From NCBI GenBank assembly GCA_009763385.1, contig CM019824.1:179160725-179224724 (forward strand): a stretch of DNA of 64,000 nt, read 5' to 3'. Of the stretch, positions 43,685-57,400 are shown in pieces. The translations under genes and the position numbers were made by a program. The notes below the pieces were generated by a model that ran no database searches, was not told the origin of the DNA, and saw only the letters and a program-made list of their open reading frames with translations. Position 1 is the first letter of the stretch. The number at the start of each line of letters is the position of its first letter. The stretch comes from Coix lacryma-jobi var. lacryma-jobi (taxonomy: Eukaryota > Streptophyta > Magnoliopsida > Poales > Poaceae).

Positions 43685-44235
43685 CGATCATATGCATGCG
43701 CATGCGCGGCGGTGGGAGGCCGGGGGTGTGTTGTGGTGGAGGCCGACCGGGACCCGGGAGGGATCGGAATTCGGATCAGCAGGTGGCAGGTGGCTGCTGG
43801 TGCCGTGATCAGGTGTACGTGATGGGTGGTGATCACCACAGCTGGGCGCCGCGGTTGTTATTGTTATGCATGCAATGCAATGCAGCAGTTGGCACGAGCG
43901 AGTCATCGGGTCCTCCCTCCCCCGCTACCTAGCTGGATCCGTGCATCATGGATCCGTCCTTCTTTCTTTCCTCGCGCCTGCCTTGGCTCCTTGCCCTTGC
44001 GTTGCGTATGTACTACGTGTTGCTGCATCAAGACTATATGATTTTTGAACTAAAATTAAAAATGGCACTACGTGTTGGATTATGAATAAGGGCTACGATC
44101 CATTCCTACCACATTGTCACTTACTCTCACTTGGTCAGGAAAATAAAACTAATGTGGTAGTACAGCAAGTTGTTCTAGCCCATGGGGGCGCAAACCGTGA
44201 GTCCACGGAGGACATGAGGGCATTATGAAATAGTA
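43685..44235. other. Promoter region of the B-box/CCT gene
   Basis: Upstream sequence with CATGCATG/GCATGC (RY-like) words at 43690-43702 and 43866-43878. No other gene. Confidence 0.3.
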
Positions 44236-44490
44236 CTCCCTCCGTATCGCAAATAGAAGTCGTTTTGGAAAAGGTTTCGGTCAAACATTGGGAATATAAA
44301 TCATAAATACCTTTTAAATTATTGAGTTTAGAAATGTAAAAATCATATAAATAGATTTATTTTGAAAAGTACTTTCATAAAATTATATATATACCACTTT
44401 ACAACAAATATTTTTAAAGAAATAAGTGGTCAAAGTTATGCTTTGGAGACCGTGTCGCTGTCCTAAACGACTTCTATTTGTGATACGGAG
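44236..44490. mobile_element. Stowaway MITE, complete
   Basis: 255 bp from CTCCCTCCGTATCGCAAA to its near-perfect inverse ending GTGATACGGAG, flanked by TA on both sides (44234-44235, 44491-44492). Inverted ends extend over AAATAGAAGTCGTTT. No ORF. A decayed relative is at 12820-13011. Confidence 0.88.
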
Positions 44491-45450
44491 TAGTATATAT
44501 ATAAGAACATACGGAGGAATACATTACAAGGTATAGACAAACATACATGTACGGATATTTGATATTGGAGGTATAGACTAACAAACATGCACGTGAATTA
44601 TAGGAGGGAGAGGGACAAGTGCATCTTGGAATAGATTCCATACCACCTTTGGACATGTCATTCTAGCACTAGTCAAAAATCCGAATCACAAGATACAAAT
44701 ATAGAATAGGTATAGATGTAGATACATAAATAGCTAGCTCGTATGAGCACTGGTCTATATAGAATACTTGCTCATACGAGCAAAGTATTTCAATTGAAAA
44801 ATACGGTACATAGATATATATACTGGTCTGTGTATTATACTTGCTCCGCACACTTTTTATATAGAATTGTGCCCGGAGCAAACATTTCATTGAAAAAAAG
44901 GGGAATGCAATAAAAAGTTGAAGTGACCTCCTTGGCACACTTTTTATATAGAATTGTGCGGAGCAACCATTTCATTGAAAAAAGGGAAATGCAATAAAAA
45001 GTTGAAGTGACCTCCTTGGCCTAAATTTTGTCTGTTGCGTATTGCTGCTACTAGAACAAATTTTTTTTTTCTGACTCTGACTCTACATTCTGCACAAACA
45101 AACATTCCAGCATGCAACCAACACCTCAGCCAGTTATGGGTATGCATTACTAATTAATGACAAACATGTACATAGCCCTTGAAACCCAAGTCTATCTCAG
45201 AGGTTAATCTCCACATCTGTTCCCCAGATGTTAACGATTTACAGCAACTGTTGGCTGACATTTGTCATGTAGCAATTTACAGTGAGCCTAAATAAAACTG
45301 CCATTGCTGTTACCAGCCGTTCACAGCACAAACAACATTCCTAGCTTTGCCAGAACGACGGCTCAAGGGAGCCGCACAATAATGCCTCCCGTCACCCTTA
45401 GTCTTTTCAAGCAGTCATCTCTAACTGTCAGCCTTGTACACCTGCTAGTC
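44491..45450. other. Intergenic region, 3' flank of the MOM1-like gene
   Basis: AT-rich sequence with an 87-bp direct duplication (44849-45019). The MOM1-like 3' untranslated region probably occupies the last few hundred bases before 45451. No gene. Confidence 0.35.
44849..45019 (+). repeat. 87-bp direct tandem duplication
   Basis: Two copies starting CACACTTTTTATATAG at 44849 and 44936 differ by a few indels and substitutions, and both end AGTGACCTCCTTGG. Confidence 0.9.
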
Positions 45451-48400
45451 TCATTCATCATCAGACAAGCATACCACATCTATCTCTGCACAATTTGTAG
45501 CAGGAGCCGTCGCGCCAGGCGAATCACTGCTCAACCTAAGACTGGCTGTATTTTTAGCAGGAGTCGTCGCCCTAGGTGAATCACTGAGACTGGCTGTATT
45601 TGTAGCAGGAGACGTCCCCCTAGGCACATCACTGATCAACCCAAGACTGATTGTATTTGTAGCAGGACCCAGCCCCCTAGGCACATCACTGCTCAACCCA
45701 AGACTGGCCGTATTTGTAGCAGGAGCTGCGCTAGGCGCATCACTGCTCAACCCAAGACTGGCTGTATTTGTAGCAGGAGCCGTCCCCCTAGGCACATCAC
45801 TGATCAACCCAAGACTGGCTGTATTTGTAGCAGGAGCCATCCCCCTAGGCACATCACTGCTCAACCCAAGACTGGCCGTATTTGTAGCAGGAGCTGCCCT
45901 AGGGGCATCACTGCTCAACCCAAGACTGGCTGTATTCTTAGCAGGAGCTGTAGATGCATCATCACTCAACCCAAGATTAGCTGTAAGCCATGCATCCAGC
46001 GATAGTGACCCAGAGTCTGGCGGCTGCATGCCTGTAGGGATGGAAGGGATTGTTGTATTCGAACCTGACGGTGCCACCGCTTGTAAAGTTGGGTTCGGAG
46101 TTGGTGGCACACGTTGTGCCACGTGACTAGGATGCAAGCTTGAGGGAAATGAGGTTGAAGGGAGGACAGAGTGTAAACTTGACATGGTTGAGGCAGCCAG
46201 GGGTCCCACATGTATATCTGATGGGCATGAGCTTGCTGCCAGCACTGGTTGTGTCCTTGAGGACATTGCCTCCACTCTAGTTGTTGGCAGTTGTTGCTGA
46301 TTTCCAGGTGGCATGGAATGTGCCCGTGGTGACCTAAACTGGAGATGAGGAGCAGGTGAGCGAGGAGCCAATTCACTCTGAACTCCATAGCTCCCACGTG
46401 GAGGTGGCATGTGACTAAGAGTCGTTGACGTTGCTCTGAAAAGATTGCCTTGTTCCAAGTTGGGAGGTTGGACCACTTGCAAAGACGGCAATGACGGACG
46501 GGACAACTGCGACAATGTCGATGATGGTTGGTCCAACTGTGGTGCTTGGACCCTAGGCCTCGGCACTGGTGGTCGACAAGCTGATGACAGGGCAATTGAT
46601 GATGCTGAGGAGTCCAACACTGGAGGCCTCATCACTTGTGGGGTAGCCTGAGGTATGTGACGAACCGGAGGGGTATGGGCTTTTGTTGCACCTGAATGAA
46701 AGAAATAAGTGGTTGTTAATGACAAAATTCTAAGAAATAGTTCGTATCAATAAATCTTGGATCCCGTCTTGTTCCTTCTTTCAGTCCATCCATACTCAGG
46801 ATGTTTAGCAACTAGTCAAGTATTGCATAGAACTTGACATTTGTGCATTTTTATTGCGTTTAACAGATCTACTGCACCTTCGGATGTAAATCTTGCAGAA
46901 AGGGGAAATTGCAATGAAATAGAACTTATCACAATGTTTCATACCAAACACAAATAATGTTGAAAGCATTAATTTGGAAGGGACAATGTATGAATGTGCA
47001 TGCTCTCCATACCTTGTGCTGCAGATGGCGATATGAATTTGGCCCGAAAATCCTCAGCCAGCGATTGGTTGCGTTGAACTTTCTCATAAAAATCATCAAG
47101 TGCCTTCTTTTGCTGAAGATGAGTGGAGTCTTGTTCTTTAATTAACAAATCATATTTTCTCTTTACCTTATCTAGTTCTTGGCTACACTCCGTCTGAAGT
47201 TGGGTTTTCTGTCCAAATTGGAGTTGGTTAGACATGGTGATTTTGGAACAGCATAAAGAAAGAGACAAAAAAGGACCAAAAACAAGAAACCTTCATTTCA
47301 TGGACTTTATTGAGTGCGTCCATGTGTAATCTTAATTTGTGCAGCTCATTTTTCAGTGGTTCAGCATCAATAGGTGGGTGATTAAACATCATTGATGTCA
47401 CTGGAAAGAGTTCTGCAGACTGCGCAGAACCAGGTGCCGCATCTGTCTGATAATTTGATTGACTATGATCAAGCTGTGCTCTTTCAAGCAGATTATTGGA
47501 AAGAGGAATTGATTGTTGCCCCTCAGATTGCAAGGGTTGAGCTGATGCTGCACTTGACAAATCTGCTTGTTCCGGTTCTCCCTGAAAAGATTGTGATGAC
47601 ACTAAACTCTGTTGTGCACATTGGTCCACAAGATTACTCTGCATCTCGATTTCTCGAGAAACCGGCAATGTTGCCTGCCTGGATGGAGCAGTCAAAGCTG
47701 GAGTGTCAAAGTGAGGTAAATTGGCCAAAGCAGTGTTCCTATTTCCAGTTTCAACTTCCGTTGCAGCAGCATCTAAATGTTCGCTTGAACCACCCTGTAC
47801 TGGTGAGCCAACCGTGTCCTCCTCAACATGGTCAGTACTTCTAAGGTCATCACTTGAAGGTTCCTGATATAATGATACCAGTACATATTGAGTTATTCTG
47901 CATAATAAACTTATGCCATATCAACGAATAAGGATCCTAGACAACGATGCTATGTGTAATGACAAAACAAGAAAACAAGCAGGAGCAAGCAATGATATAC
48001 CATTGGTTCAAAAATGAACACAATGTGCTAAGCACTGACCCTCGTGCAAAGAAAAGCAGGATATCCACCAGTAAATTATAAATTGTAAAGAAACACTCAG
48101 ATTGTACCATATGAAAACCAACATAATACATATACAAAGAAAAAGAAGGGACATCACTAGTCAGGTACATTCAAGGACATGAATTAGAAAAATTCAGAGG
48201 ACTGTTCTATACGGAAGGCAAAATAATACATACAGTTCTACCTCTACATTTGTCAGGGAAACAGACCAACAGACCAGAGTGGTAACATATTTAAGATTGG
48301 TTTTACTAATGGAAACAGTAAAAAAAAGAAGCCACACCCTAGTTTAGGCTACTAAAAAGCATACAAATATTTCTTACACTTTCTGCTATATCACAAAGGA

Positions 48401-51400
48401 GAAAGGACATTAACTTAACCGAGTAATGCTAAAGGAAAAACAAATAGCAGAGGTCATAAATACTGACATGAGATCTCACATTTCTTTCTGAAATTCGTCT
48501 TGCATACAAGCAACATTGTTCAGGAAATATCCTATCATTTACAGGTTGAACATGACAATTTTCTATGCTAAAAATGATCATTTGTTGCTTGGAAGCAACT
48601 AAAAAGTAAGTAGTTAACTGAATTGTCAGTTAAGGAATACTAACCAATGAAGGAACAACCAGAGATGCATCTCCTTGTGAGTTGATGCCATCAAAAAAAT
48701 TGCAAATCCCGTTCACTGATGGACCGACGACTTCGGATGTTGGACCTTGAACAAGAACTTCAGCAGGTCTATTTAGCACTTCTTCGATAACTTCAGATGC
48801 ATTTGCGCTTCGAACCAACGTAATTTCCATTGCTGAATTATCATCCAAAGACTCTGGTGCCCGAGCAGCTGCATGAACATGGCAGCTACCAACTACTTCC
48901 CTGAAGTGCCTAAATTCTTCCATAGCAAATTCAAAATCGGGTAAAGGAATGTGTTGATCAAAATTTTGATCTAATTGGCCACATTTTGCTGCCTGAAGGG
49001 TTTCTTCCTTCAATTGTGACTCCTTGATCCTGGAAGCTGATTGCTGCACATCAAGCCTGTTACGTTGGCATTTCATGTGTTCCAAAAAAGCATACCGCAG
49101 CATAGTAAACCATTCAATTATTAGCTTTATTTTCCCGTCCCCATCCTCTTGAGCAATGTGATTTTGACTACTACGAAGATGCTCCACAACTAAACTGCAA
49201 GCTTCTTTGAGTTTTTTCACTTCATTTTGCCTATGCATGTCTAAAAATGAAACCTTGTTTGAATGCTTATCCTGGATACTCCTTCCTCTTAAAGAGAAAA
49301 CTTTCTCAACTAATTTAATTCTTTTGTCCATTATTTTGCTGAGAAGTTCATCCCTTGATAAGCGTTCCCCATCATGAGTTACTGGGTCAGATAACAGTTC
49401 TTTCTCTCCCGAAACCATCTCCTCTGTCCAAAAGTCACCTGTAGCCTCGTGATGTGAACCATTCTCAAAGTTATCATCAGATAAAGTTACCTGGCTAGGG
49501 ATTAACTCATCATTTCTCAGTCTAACTGAAGTGTCCTGTTCACAAGTTGATATGTTGCTCACTGAAGCCATAGAAATTTGCTTGCTCACTTCCCCTGCTC
49601 TACGTGCGAACTTCTTCTTAAGGATCTTTAGCTTCCCATAGACAAACTCAGCAAGTTCTTCTTTGCACTCATAGTTTAAGTTTTCTACAGCAAGCGTGAG
49701 TGATTCTGTGTGATTTACCTTATGCTTTGAGAGAGAAGCAGCACGCCAACACTGAAGCAAGAACAGTACAAAAACAAAAGCATTTAGCAGCAAACTAAAT
49801 TAAAGTAAAAACAAAAAAAAGATATTTTTATCTAACCAGAGCTAAATTGAATGCATGCAGTATGCCCTTAGGCTCCTGGCTTATTTGGTGATTCTTCAAA
49901 ATATACTCGAGAAATTCCTCACATAAGGATTTCACGCTCTCCTGCAAAATTTGTTATGATGCATCCATGAAAGCAATCAACTTAGATTGAAAATTGAGTA
50001 CATGAAATGAAGTAAACTTTCAGTTTTCGTAATTTGACAGACATTTTCAGGGTAAAATGATCTATGACCTGAATGCATCCTTGCTACAAATACCACATTT
50101 GTCATTTTGTATGTTCTTATGCAACAGGAGACCACAACTATCTTTAACAATAGCTTCAGTTTAAACTTTTTTTTGCTGATCCAAGTTGCAAAACATCTCC
50201 ATGGTCACTAATTGCTGCATCGTCTTAAAAGCAATTCGAATATGAGCCCACTGAACACTAATGCAACTTTTGTACACTAAACGTGCATATAACTGACTAA
50301 TTTTGATCAATTTTTTCCAAGTTTTAACATTTTCAAGACAAAGTGGCCATGTATTAGAAACTGAGGATCTCAAAGGTCAGACTTCTTGATTTGAAAAAAA
50401 GGTGAGGCATGCATGGCAGCAGCCAGGTGTCCAGCCTCACTCTGATCCTCTCCCTCTAAATCTCTTCTATGCGGCAGCTAGGTGCATAGTGGTAGAATAT
50501 AGAGCTTTGTGGAAGAAAAGAAAGCACTGCCTAGCAAAAAGGCCTCTAGTTGAGTTGGTTAGGTGGCTCTAATAGCACTCCTCAGGCTGGGGTTAAAAAA
50601 ATCCCCCCGTCTGTCCCACGCCAAAGCACATGTCTAAGGTCTGGCCCAGGCCATGGTGGTCTCTCACATGGGCTACCGGTGCCACTGTGTATGGGCGGGG
50701 CAGGGTTCGGGGGTTTTCTCGACCTGCATGAGGTCTAATTAGCAAAATGCCTGGGGGCTGTCTTACCTCCTGCAGGTCAAGTTTTTTTTAAGGAAGCACT
50801 GCCAATGATCTCTTCTTTTCTGGTTTTTCTTTAACAAAAAAATTGTTCAGTTTAGATCTGCATAGGATCCGTGTACCTTCTAACCTAAAATTATTTTCCT
50901 GGGGACTATATGATCCATGGTCCATGCATTGCAGAAATATATGGTGATTGAGAAGCTAGGTCCTCATCAATCTGTGATTGCCACTATTGCCTCGATAATT
51001 CTTATGCATCAGCAGTCATAAGCAAGATGACAATGGTGAATGTTTCTGTGATTTTTCTCTCCTGTCACTTATGCTGAGGATTACTACTTGACTAATGGAT
51101 GAGCAATAAAAGTATAGATGTTCTAGTTCTATGCTGACAAGTTAGACATGAAGCACATAACAAAACAAGAACTATGACGGATGATACCAACATCAGTTTC
51201 ATGCGAGCACACACATGGAGATGGCAAGCACTGCCCATGACCCGGGATGCTGGATTAAAATAAAGTAGCTAGTAGGAACTAGCAAACATTATGGATTGAA
51301 GATGACATTTGAGAATATAATCAGATGTGCTTAAGATAAACTAGCTAGTGGCAACTGTCAAATATTAATGGATTCCAGATGATATACTAAGAATATATTA

Positions 51401-54400
51401 TGTAATAAATTATGGGTCAACTTTTATAATTTTAAAGAGTTATCAAGACTTCAAGAGTCAACTCGATAAATGAATAGGAAAAATACACATCCACACATGG
51501 TTCAGAGCTGAGAAATATTAACCATCAAAAGTCTAAGAGAGCCAAATTCTATCTTATATTTGTATGAATTTAATAAATGACTTTACACAGTATTGAAAAA
51601 TTAAAAAGAGAAAGCATGAAGTCATTGAGGGGGCAATAGAGTTAAATATGTGTAGCAGTACCGGCAGTTGCAGCAACTCATATAACTTTGAAAGTTCTGG
51701 CTTGAGTTGAACGTGTAGACCTTTTTGTGTGCCATGAAGATTGTTTCGCTCTACATGATAAACTGTGTTAGCAAAATGCAGTATCCACACGACCACACCT
51801 AAAGTAAAACACATCAATTCAGTTATAGATGTAATACCTAGTTCCTGCCATGTATCTTCAACTGATATTTGATGAGAACTAGATGGGGTATTGTTTTCAG
51901 GCAATATGGTGGTGTCCTTGTTTTTGCCTGGTGGGTCTTTTGGAGATGAATCCATGATTTCACCAATTCTTCTACGCTTTATTCTGGCTTCATCAGTTTC
52001 TTCAGTAGGTATTTTCAACTGTTCTTCTGTGTTTTTCAATTGCTGTTCTGCATTATGTATCTTTCTACGGCTTCTTTGTGCTGGCTCAGATATATGTTGC
52101 CAATGAGGAGACCTCCCATTAAGTAAACTTAACCAGTAGGCCCAGAACTTTGGCAGATCACCGTCAACTGATGAAATTCCCTCCCTCTCACCAGCTACTA
52201 CAATAGATCTAGAATAGAAAGATCCACGCAGATAAGCTTGTGATATGGTTGCATTGCCTGATTCAGTGCCGAGTTCAACCTTGCTAAGTAATTTTGTTAA
52301 AAACTCCAAAGCTACATTATCCATGAAAAGCTCATCACCAGAGACATTTGAGTAACTAGGGTTCTGCAACTCCTCAAGTCTATTGAAGAGAAATGATGCA
52401 CCCCAACTGAGCAGACAATGGCTCAGGCTAGGGGTTATATTCAGGATATTGCTATCCAGAATATGATCATGCTTTGCAAGAATAAGAGCTTTTTCCTCCA
52501 CTGTACAAGACGAATACAGACGAAAAATAGGCACAGGTTCAGATTGTGACTCCATGCTGACCTTCTGAAGGGCTCTCAAGTCATTCATGGGATTCCAGTC
52601 ACTGCCATATATGATGATGGCATCAACAGATGATAGCTTGATGCTTGGACCACATGCACGACTATCAATCAAAAAAATAAATCGCCCCTTAGTTTTGTCA
52701 TTGAACATATTCATTGCTGTCTGTTTCTTTTGCAGTAGCAATCCACGTTCAACACGTTCATATGACTCGTAACCAAATCTCTGACGAACAAAGTCATCCA
52801 AAATGTCACCGATAGGGTTGCCAGATCCACCACCAGACTACCACAAAAAACAAAGTTGAATAAGATTTGAGCAAAAGCATTGTTAATACAATAACTGGAG
52901 AATACATCAACATCATGAGCTCTGTTTTTTTTCTCATCAAAAAAAAAAAACAGAGCTATTCAAAACAGATGACCAAAAAAACAGATGCATGTTAGAAATT
53001 TGAACTCAAAATCAACTACATCTTTTCTGTTATCTTAATTTTGTAACTGAGGCAACTTAGATAGCTAAACAGTATCACTCAGTTCTTTGACAATAAACTT
53101 AGATGCTAAGTGTGCATAAGCTAGATACCTTCTCAGAAGACTAACTTGGAAAATGAAAGAAACTGCACAGGTAGGTATAAGGTAGGAAACTAATTAAAAA
53201 TCAGGGGTTGCAAAAATTTCAGGCTTAGGTGGGACTCCCTCCATTCCAAAGTCTAGGCATTTTAGTTTTGTCATAAGTTCAACTTATCTAACTTTGAAAA
53301 AGTTTATATAAAAATATATTAGCATCTACAGTACCAAATAAATTCACTATGAGGACATTTCATGGTGAAGTTTGACAAAACTATGAGGTCAGAGTTAAAG
53401 AAGTTTGACTTATGGCAAAATTAAAATGACACAAATTTTGGAACAGAGGGAGTAGCAGATTGACGTGCACAGATTGTAAGTAAAAGAATAATGGAAGCAT
53501 GATACCATGGACATCTCACCTGCGAAAGAATAAGAACTCTAAGACCTTGAGTTCTGATCTGTTGGAGCATTCTGTCAAGCAGCAGCAACTTGCCACATGA
53601 ACGCACTCCAATATCAAGGATATCAGTTACAGGGCGATCCTTGGTAAGAGTGATTTGCAGTGATTGATCAACAAGATAAGGGTGGTCACAACACTGTTGC
53701 ATAAGGATTAACTGAAGATCAATAGAATTGTCTGCAGACATGCATGATAAGTAATTGTACATGCAAGTTCCATCTCATCCAGCTAAATTGCTATTGCTAC
53801 TTTAAAACAAGTCATTGCATGCAAAGAAGTTTTAAAAGCAAACCTTCCGAAGGGATATAAGAATGTTGCGAAGAGCACCAACATTATCTGTTTTAGAATG
53901 TGATCTAAGGGCTGGGGAGTTTGATAGTAATATGTAACAGTACATCTCTAGTTGCACTGGTGAAAGGCGGGCAGGAACCCAATACTCTAAAAGCTTTGAA
54001 GAATCTGCCTTCCGCTCAAAGGCAACATAATGTGCAAGTTTTGCTTTCAGGACGGCTAAGGTGCCAGCTGTATCAAAAGAAACACCATTTGAAACACTCA
54101 ATGTACCATTTTCTTCAGGGTTGAGGAAAGACAACAGATTGATGTGCTCAGACATACTTTCCTGCAAGATATAATAAGAAAGTATGACCCACTTGTGGTA
54201 CAAAAAGAATTCTATATAAGGTTGGTGGCAGCACCTTTAATGAGGAACTCAATAGAACCATCCTAAAATTGGTAGGAAGTCGCTTAAGTTGTTCAAGGCA
54301 TTTTGAAACTCTTGAGTTTTGGCAATCATCGACCATAACTGCTTCCCAGTTAATTCGTTCAATGGCTTCGATGTCCTGTATAATAATGGAAAGAACCAGG

Positions 54401-57400
54401 AAACAAAAGGGTATTACTTGATAAGTAAACAACATGGTTTCATAAAATTAATGCAAAATGCATCTAAAGAAAGCAATGGTGCTCTTTTAATGGATAAACT
54501 AGACAAGCTGAGTCTAACAGAATAATATTACCTCTAAGATGGCATCAGGGTGGGACAAGAGAACTTGCAACATCACAGAACCATCCTCATAAAACTCCAA
54601 ATCTTGAATTGATTTGCGTACATCTTTCTCTCCATTGTACACAACAACATTGATGGATGCTGCCAAGCGATTGAACTTAGTCTCCCACAAGGAGAGAGAA
54701 GTAGTAGTAGAGACAATGAGGAGAGGTCGACAGATGTGAGGCAGTATGGATGCCACAAAAAGAATGGTCTTAATTACTCGCTCCTGTGCAATAGACAAGT
54801 TAGTTAGAGTGTTAGACCATGATATGTGTAAAAAACACCGATGTAATAATCGAAGCTTCCACCATTCTGCATTAAAAACTGCCATAATACAAGGGCGCCA
54901 GAAGAGTTGTCATGCTTCATGCCAGTAACCATAAACCTCAACTAATAAAAAGACGAGCAAAAAATGAAAGTGTGACTAAATCTAGAAAGATTCAAGACCT
55001 TAAGGGGAACGTGCCAAAAAAACACATCAATATACCTTTTTCATGCATGGTGGCTAAAATATTTAGATAGTTCTATTCTACCTGATCGTCGATGAAAACA
55101 GCACCACGAGAATTGTGCCAGAACTCACGAAGCTGGTTAAGCGATCTCAAATGATCATTATCTAAACCAGGAGGGCAACCATCTGGCAATCTCTGGAGTT
55201 GCTGAAATATGCCCCCCTTAACCTGTATAACACATAGATAGTTTACCATTACTGAAAATTGTGAAATCTTTAAGCAATCTAGGACCTGTTTGGAATGTAA
55301 GAATGTAACAGAGATCCACAGGAAATCCCATGGGGTCATTCTGAACACATGCTTCAAATGGTCTAATGTCTAGACAGCAGAAAGAAAAATCTTGCTTGGA
55401 ACTAATAGAGCTCATTATTTGCATGAGGTAGCCTAGCAAAGCAATGTGGCCAGACAACTGCAGAAAAAACAAACTTAGCTCATTGATTGTGGTGGACTAG
55501 CAAAGGGATGAGCAATTGAGCATATAACCCAAATGATGAAAATGTATAGACTATTATCACTTTCTTGTCAAATGAAGTTGCAGTGTGCCAGTTAATACAA
55601 ATAAATGTTTTCTACGGCATACCTTGTCTACTTTTGAAGGATCAGATGCTTTTCCTGCAGCTTTAAAGCGGTACTCATAGCTCCTTTTAAGCCCCTCAGC
55701 CTCAGGAGTACATAAAAAGGATGAAGACTCAAGTTCCCATGTAGCATGTTCATAGCCCAGATCCTTCCATTTCACTAGCCATTCGACATTACAGTATACA
55801 AATTTATCACCTAGTGAATTAAAAAAAACTTCAGCTTCTTTTGGAGGCATAAGTAATCTTCTCCTCAACAGACGGTGTGGTTCAGCCCATTCCTGCTTCC
55901 ACCTTATTGTCTAAGAAATCAAAATCAGAAAGGAATCCATCAGCATGCATACTTTTGCAGAGCTTAACATCCTCTAAAAAAGATAAGCAATGGGATTCAT
56001 CACACGAGTAATCACCTTTTCCTTGTGAATCCTCTTGCTAAATTTGGAGATAAGATCAGAACCTTGTGGGGTGCTATCAACTATATCACTTTCTGAAACC
56101 CACTGATTATGTACATGAGCAAGATTTTTATACTTAACGAAATATTGCTTGCTGTTCTCGGCTCCTAAAATAGAGAAGCAATAGAATTAATTAATGAATG
56201 GCAACAATTCAAGAGAAACTGTCATACGTTTTATATGATATAATTACCTTCCTTGACATCCCATAAAGATTCAATTCCCTCGCTGACTGAATATACACCG
56301 AACTGAAGCCTCTTTTTTATACACATTATGCAAAGCCATGTTCCTAGGGACACGTCCAAAGGAGGATCCATACATGAAAGATGGTAATGTCGTTTACATC
56401 CTTTTCCACCACAAGACCTGTTACCAAATAAAAAAAAATGGGTTAGTTTTTTTTCCTCAAACACACAGGAGAGCTCGTTAATTTTTTTTTCTATACATAT
56501 CATTATATTGAGAAGAAGGGGTTTAGTTTTATTAAGATCCCTGCAAATCAAGTATGAGCCATGGAACACAATTTTCATATTTACAGCATGGTATTAGAGA
56601 TGAACTGTTCCACAAAACATATGTTTGAAAGATGCATCGACCACAAGAACAATATAAGGTGTCAAGTTCTAGAAACGCAACCAAGTTATTATTTTTTTTA
56701 TTCTCGCAACCAAGTTATTAAGAGATAAAAGAACGCGTGTTTATCTCTCACCTGATATCGAATCTTTCAGTCACCTAAAAACTGCTCAATAACCTTGAAA
56801 CAGTGTTCACCAATGAATCATATCACTCGTTTGAAAAGAAGTTACTTATTCTAAACTTGTAGCAAGAAGTATGCAATTTTAGGAAAGCTTTACTGCATTC
56901 CTTTGTACCACTTGTTTCTGGATTTGTTAGGGTTTGCCTACATTTAATTTTTCCTATATTATAAGTCTTTTTCACATATATGGTAAGAGGTTCGCCAAGC
57001 TTTACCATACAGAACTATAATCATAAATCTCATTATTATAATAATCAAACTGCTTTCGCCTACAATATCTCTAAAAATAGCTTCGTAGTCTTCCAGGATC
57101 CAGGACAGTAATAACCTACAACTTCACTCCATCCAGTCAGAAATAAATACCATTGCAGGATGCCATCAAACCATTTTAAGTTTGACTAACAGCGTCTTTA
57201 TCATTTTGAATCTATCATATGAAAAGGAACAAATCTGTTTCAAAAAAAATGTGTCCATAACACAAATTGCATCATGTCTAAAATTACAACAAAAGATTTG
57301 TTGTCAAGTCATACTTTGAAGACCATATAAACATAACAAATAACACTTATTCTTATATAGTTTTAAACCTAGTGATCAAACTTTTAACACTTGATTTTAT

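Noticed and set aside
55218..55472. Minus-strand ORF (LSGHIALLGYL...) as an extra MOM1-like exon
   Set aside because: The exons ending 55623 and starting 55222 join directly in frame and match the MOM1 pattern; inserting this segment has no support and includes transposon-like sequence.
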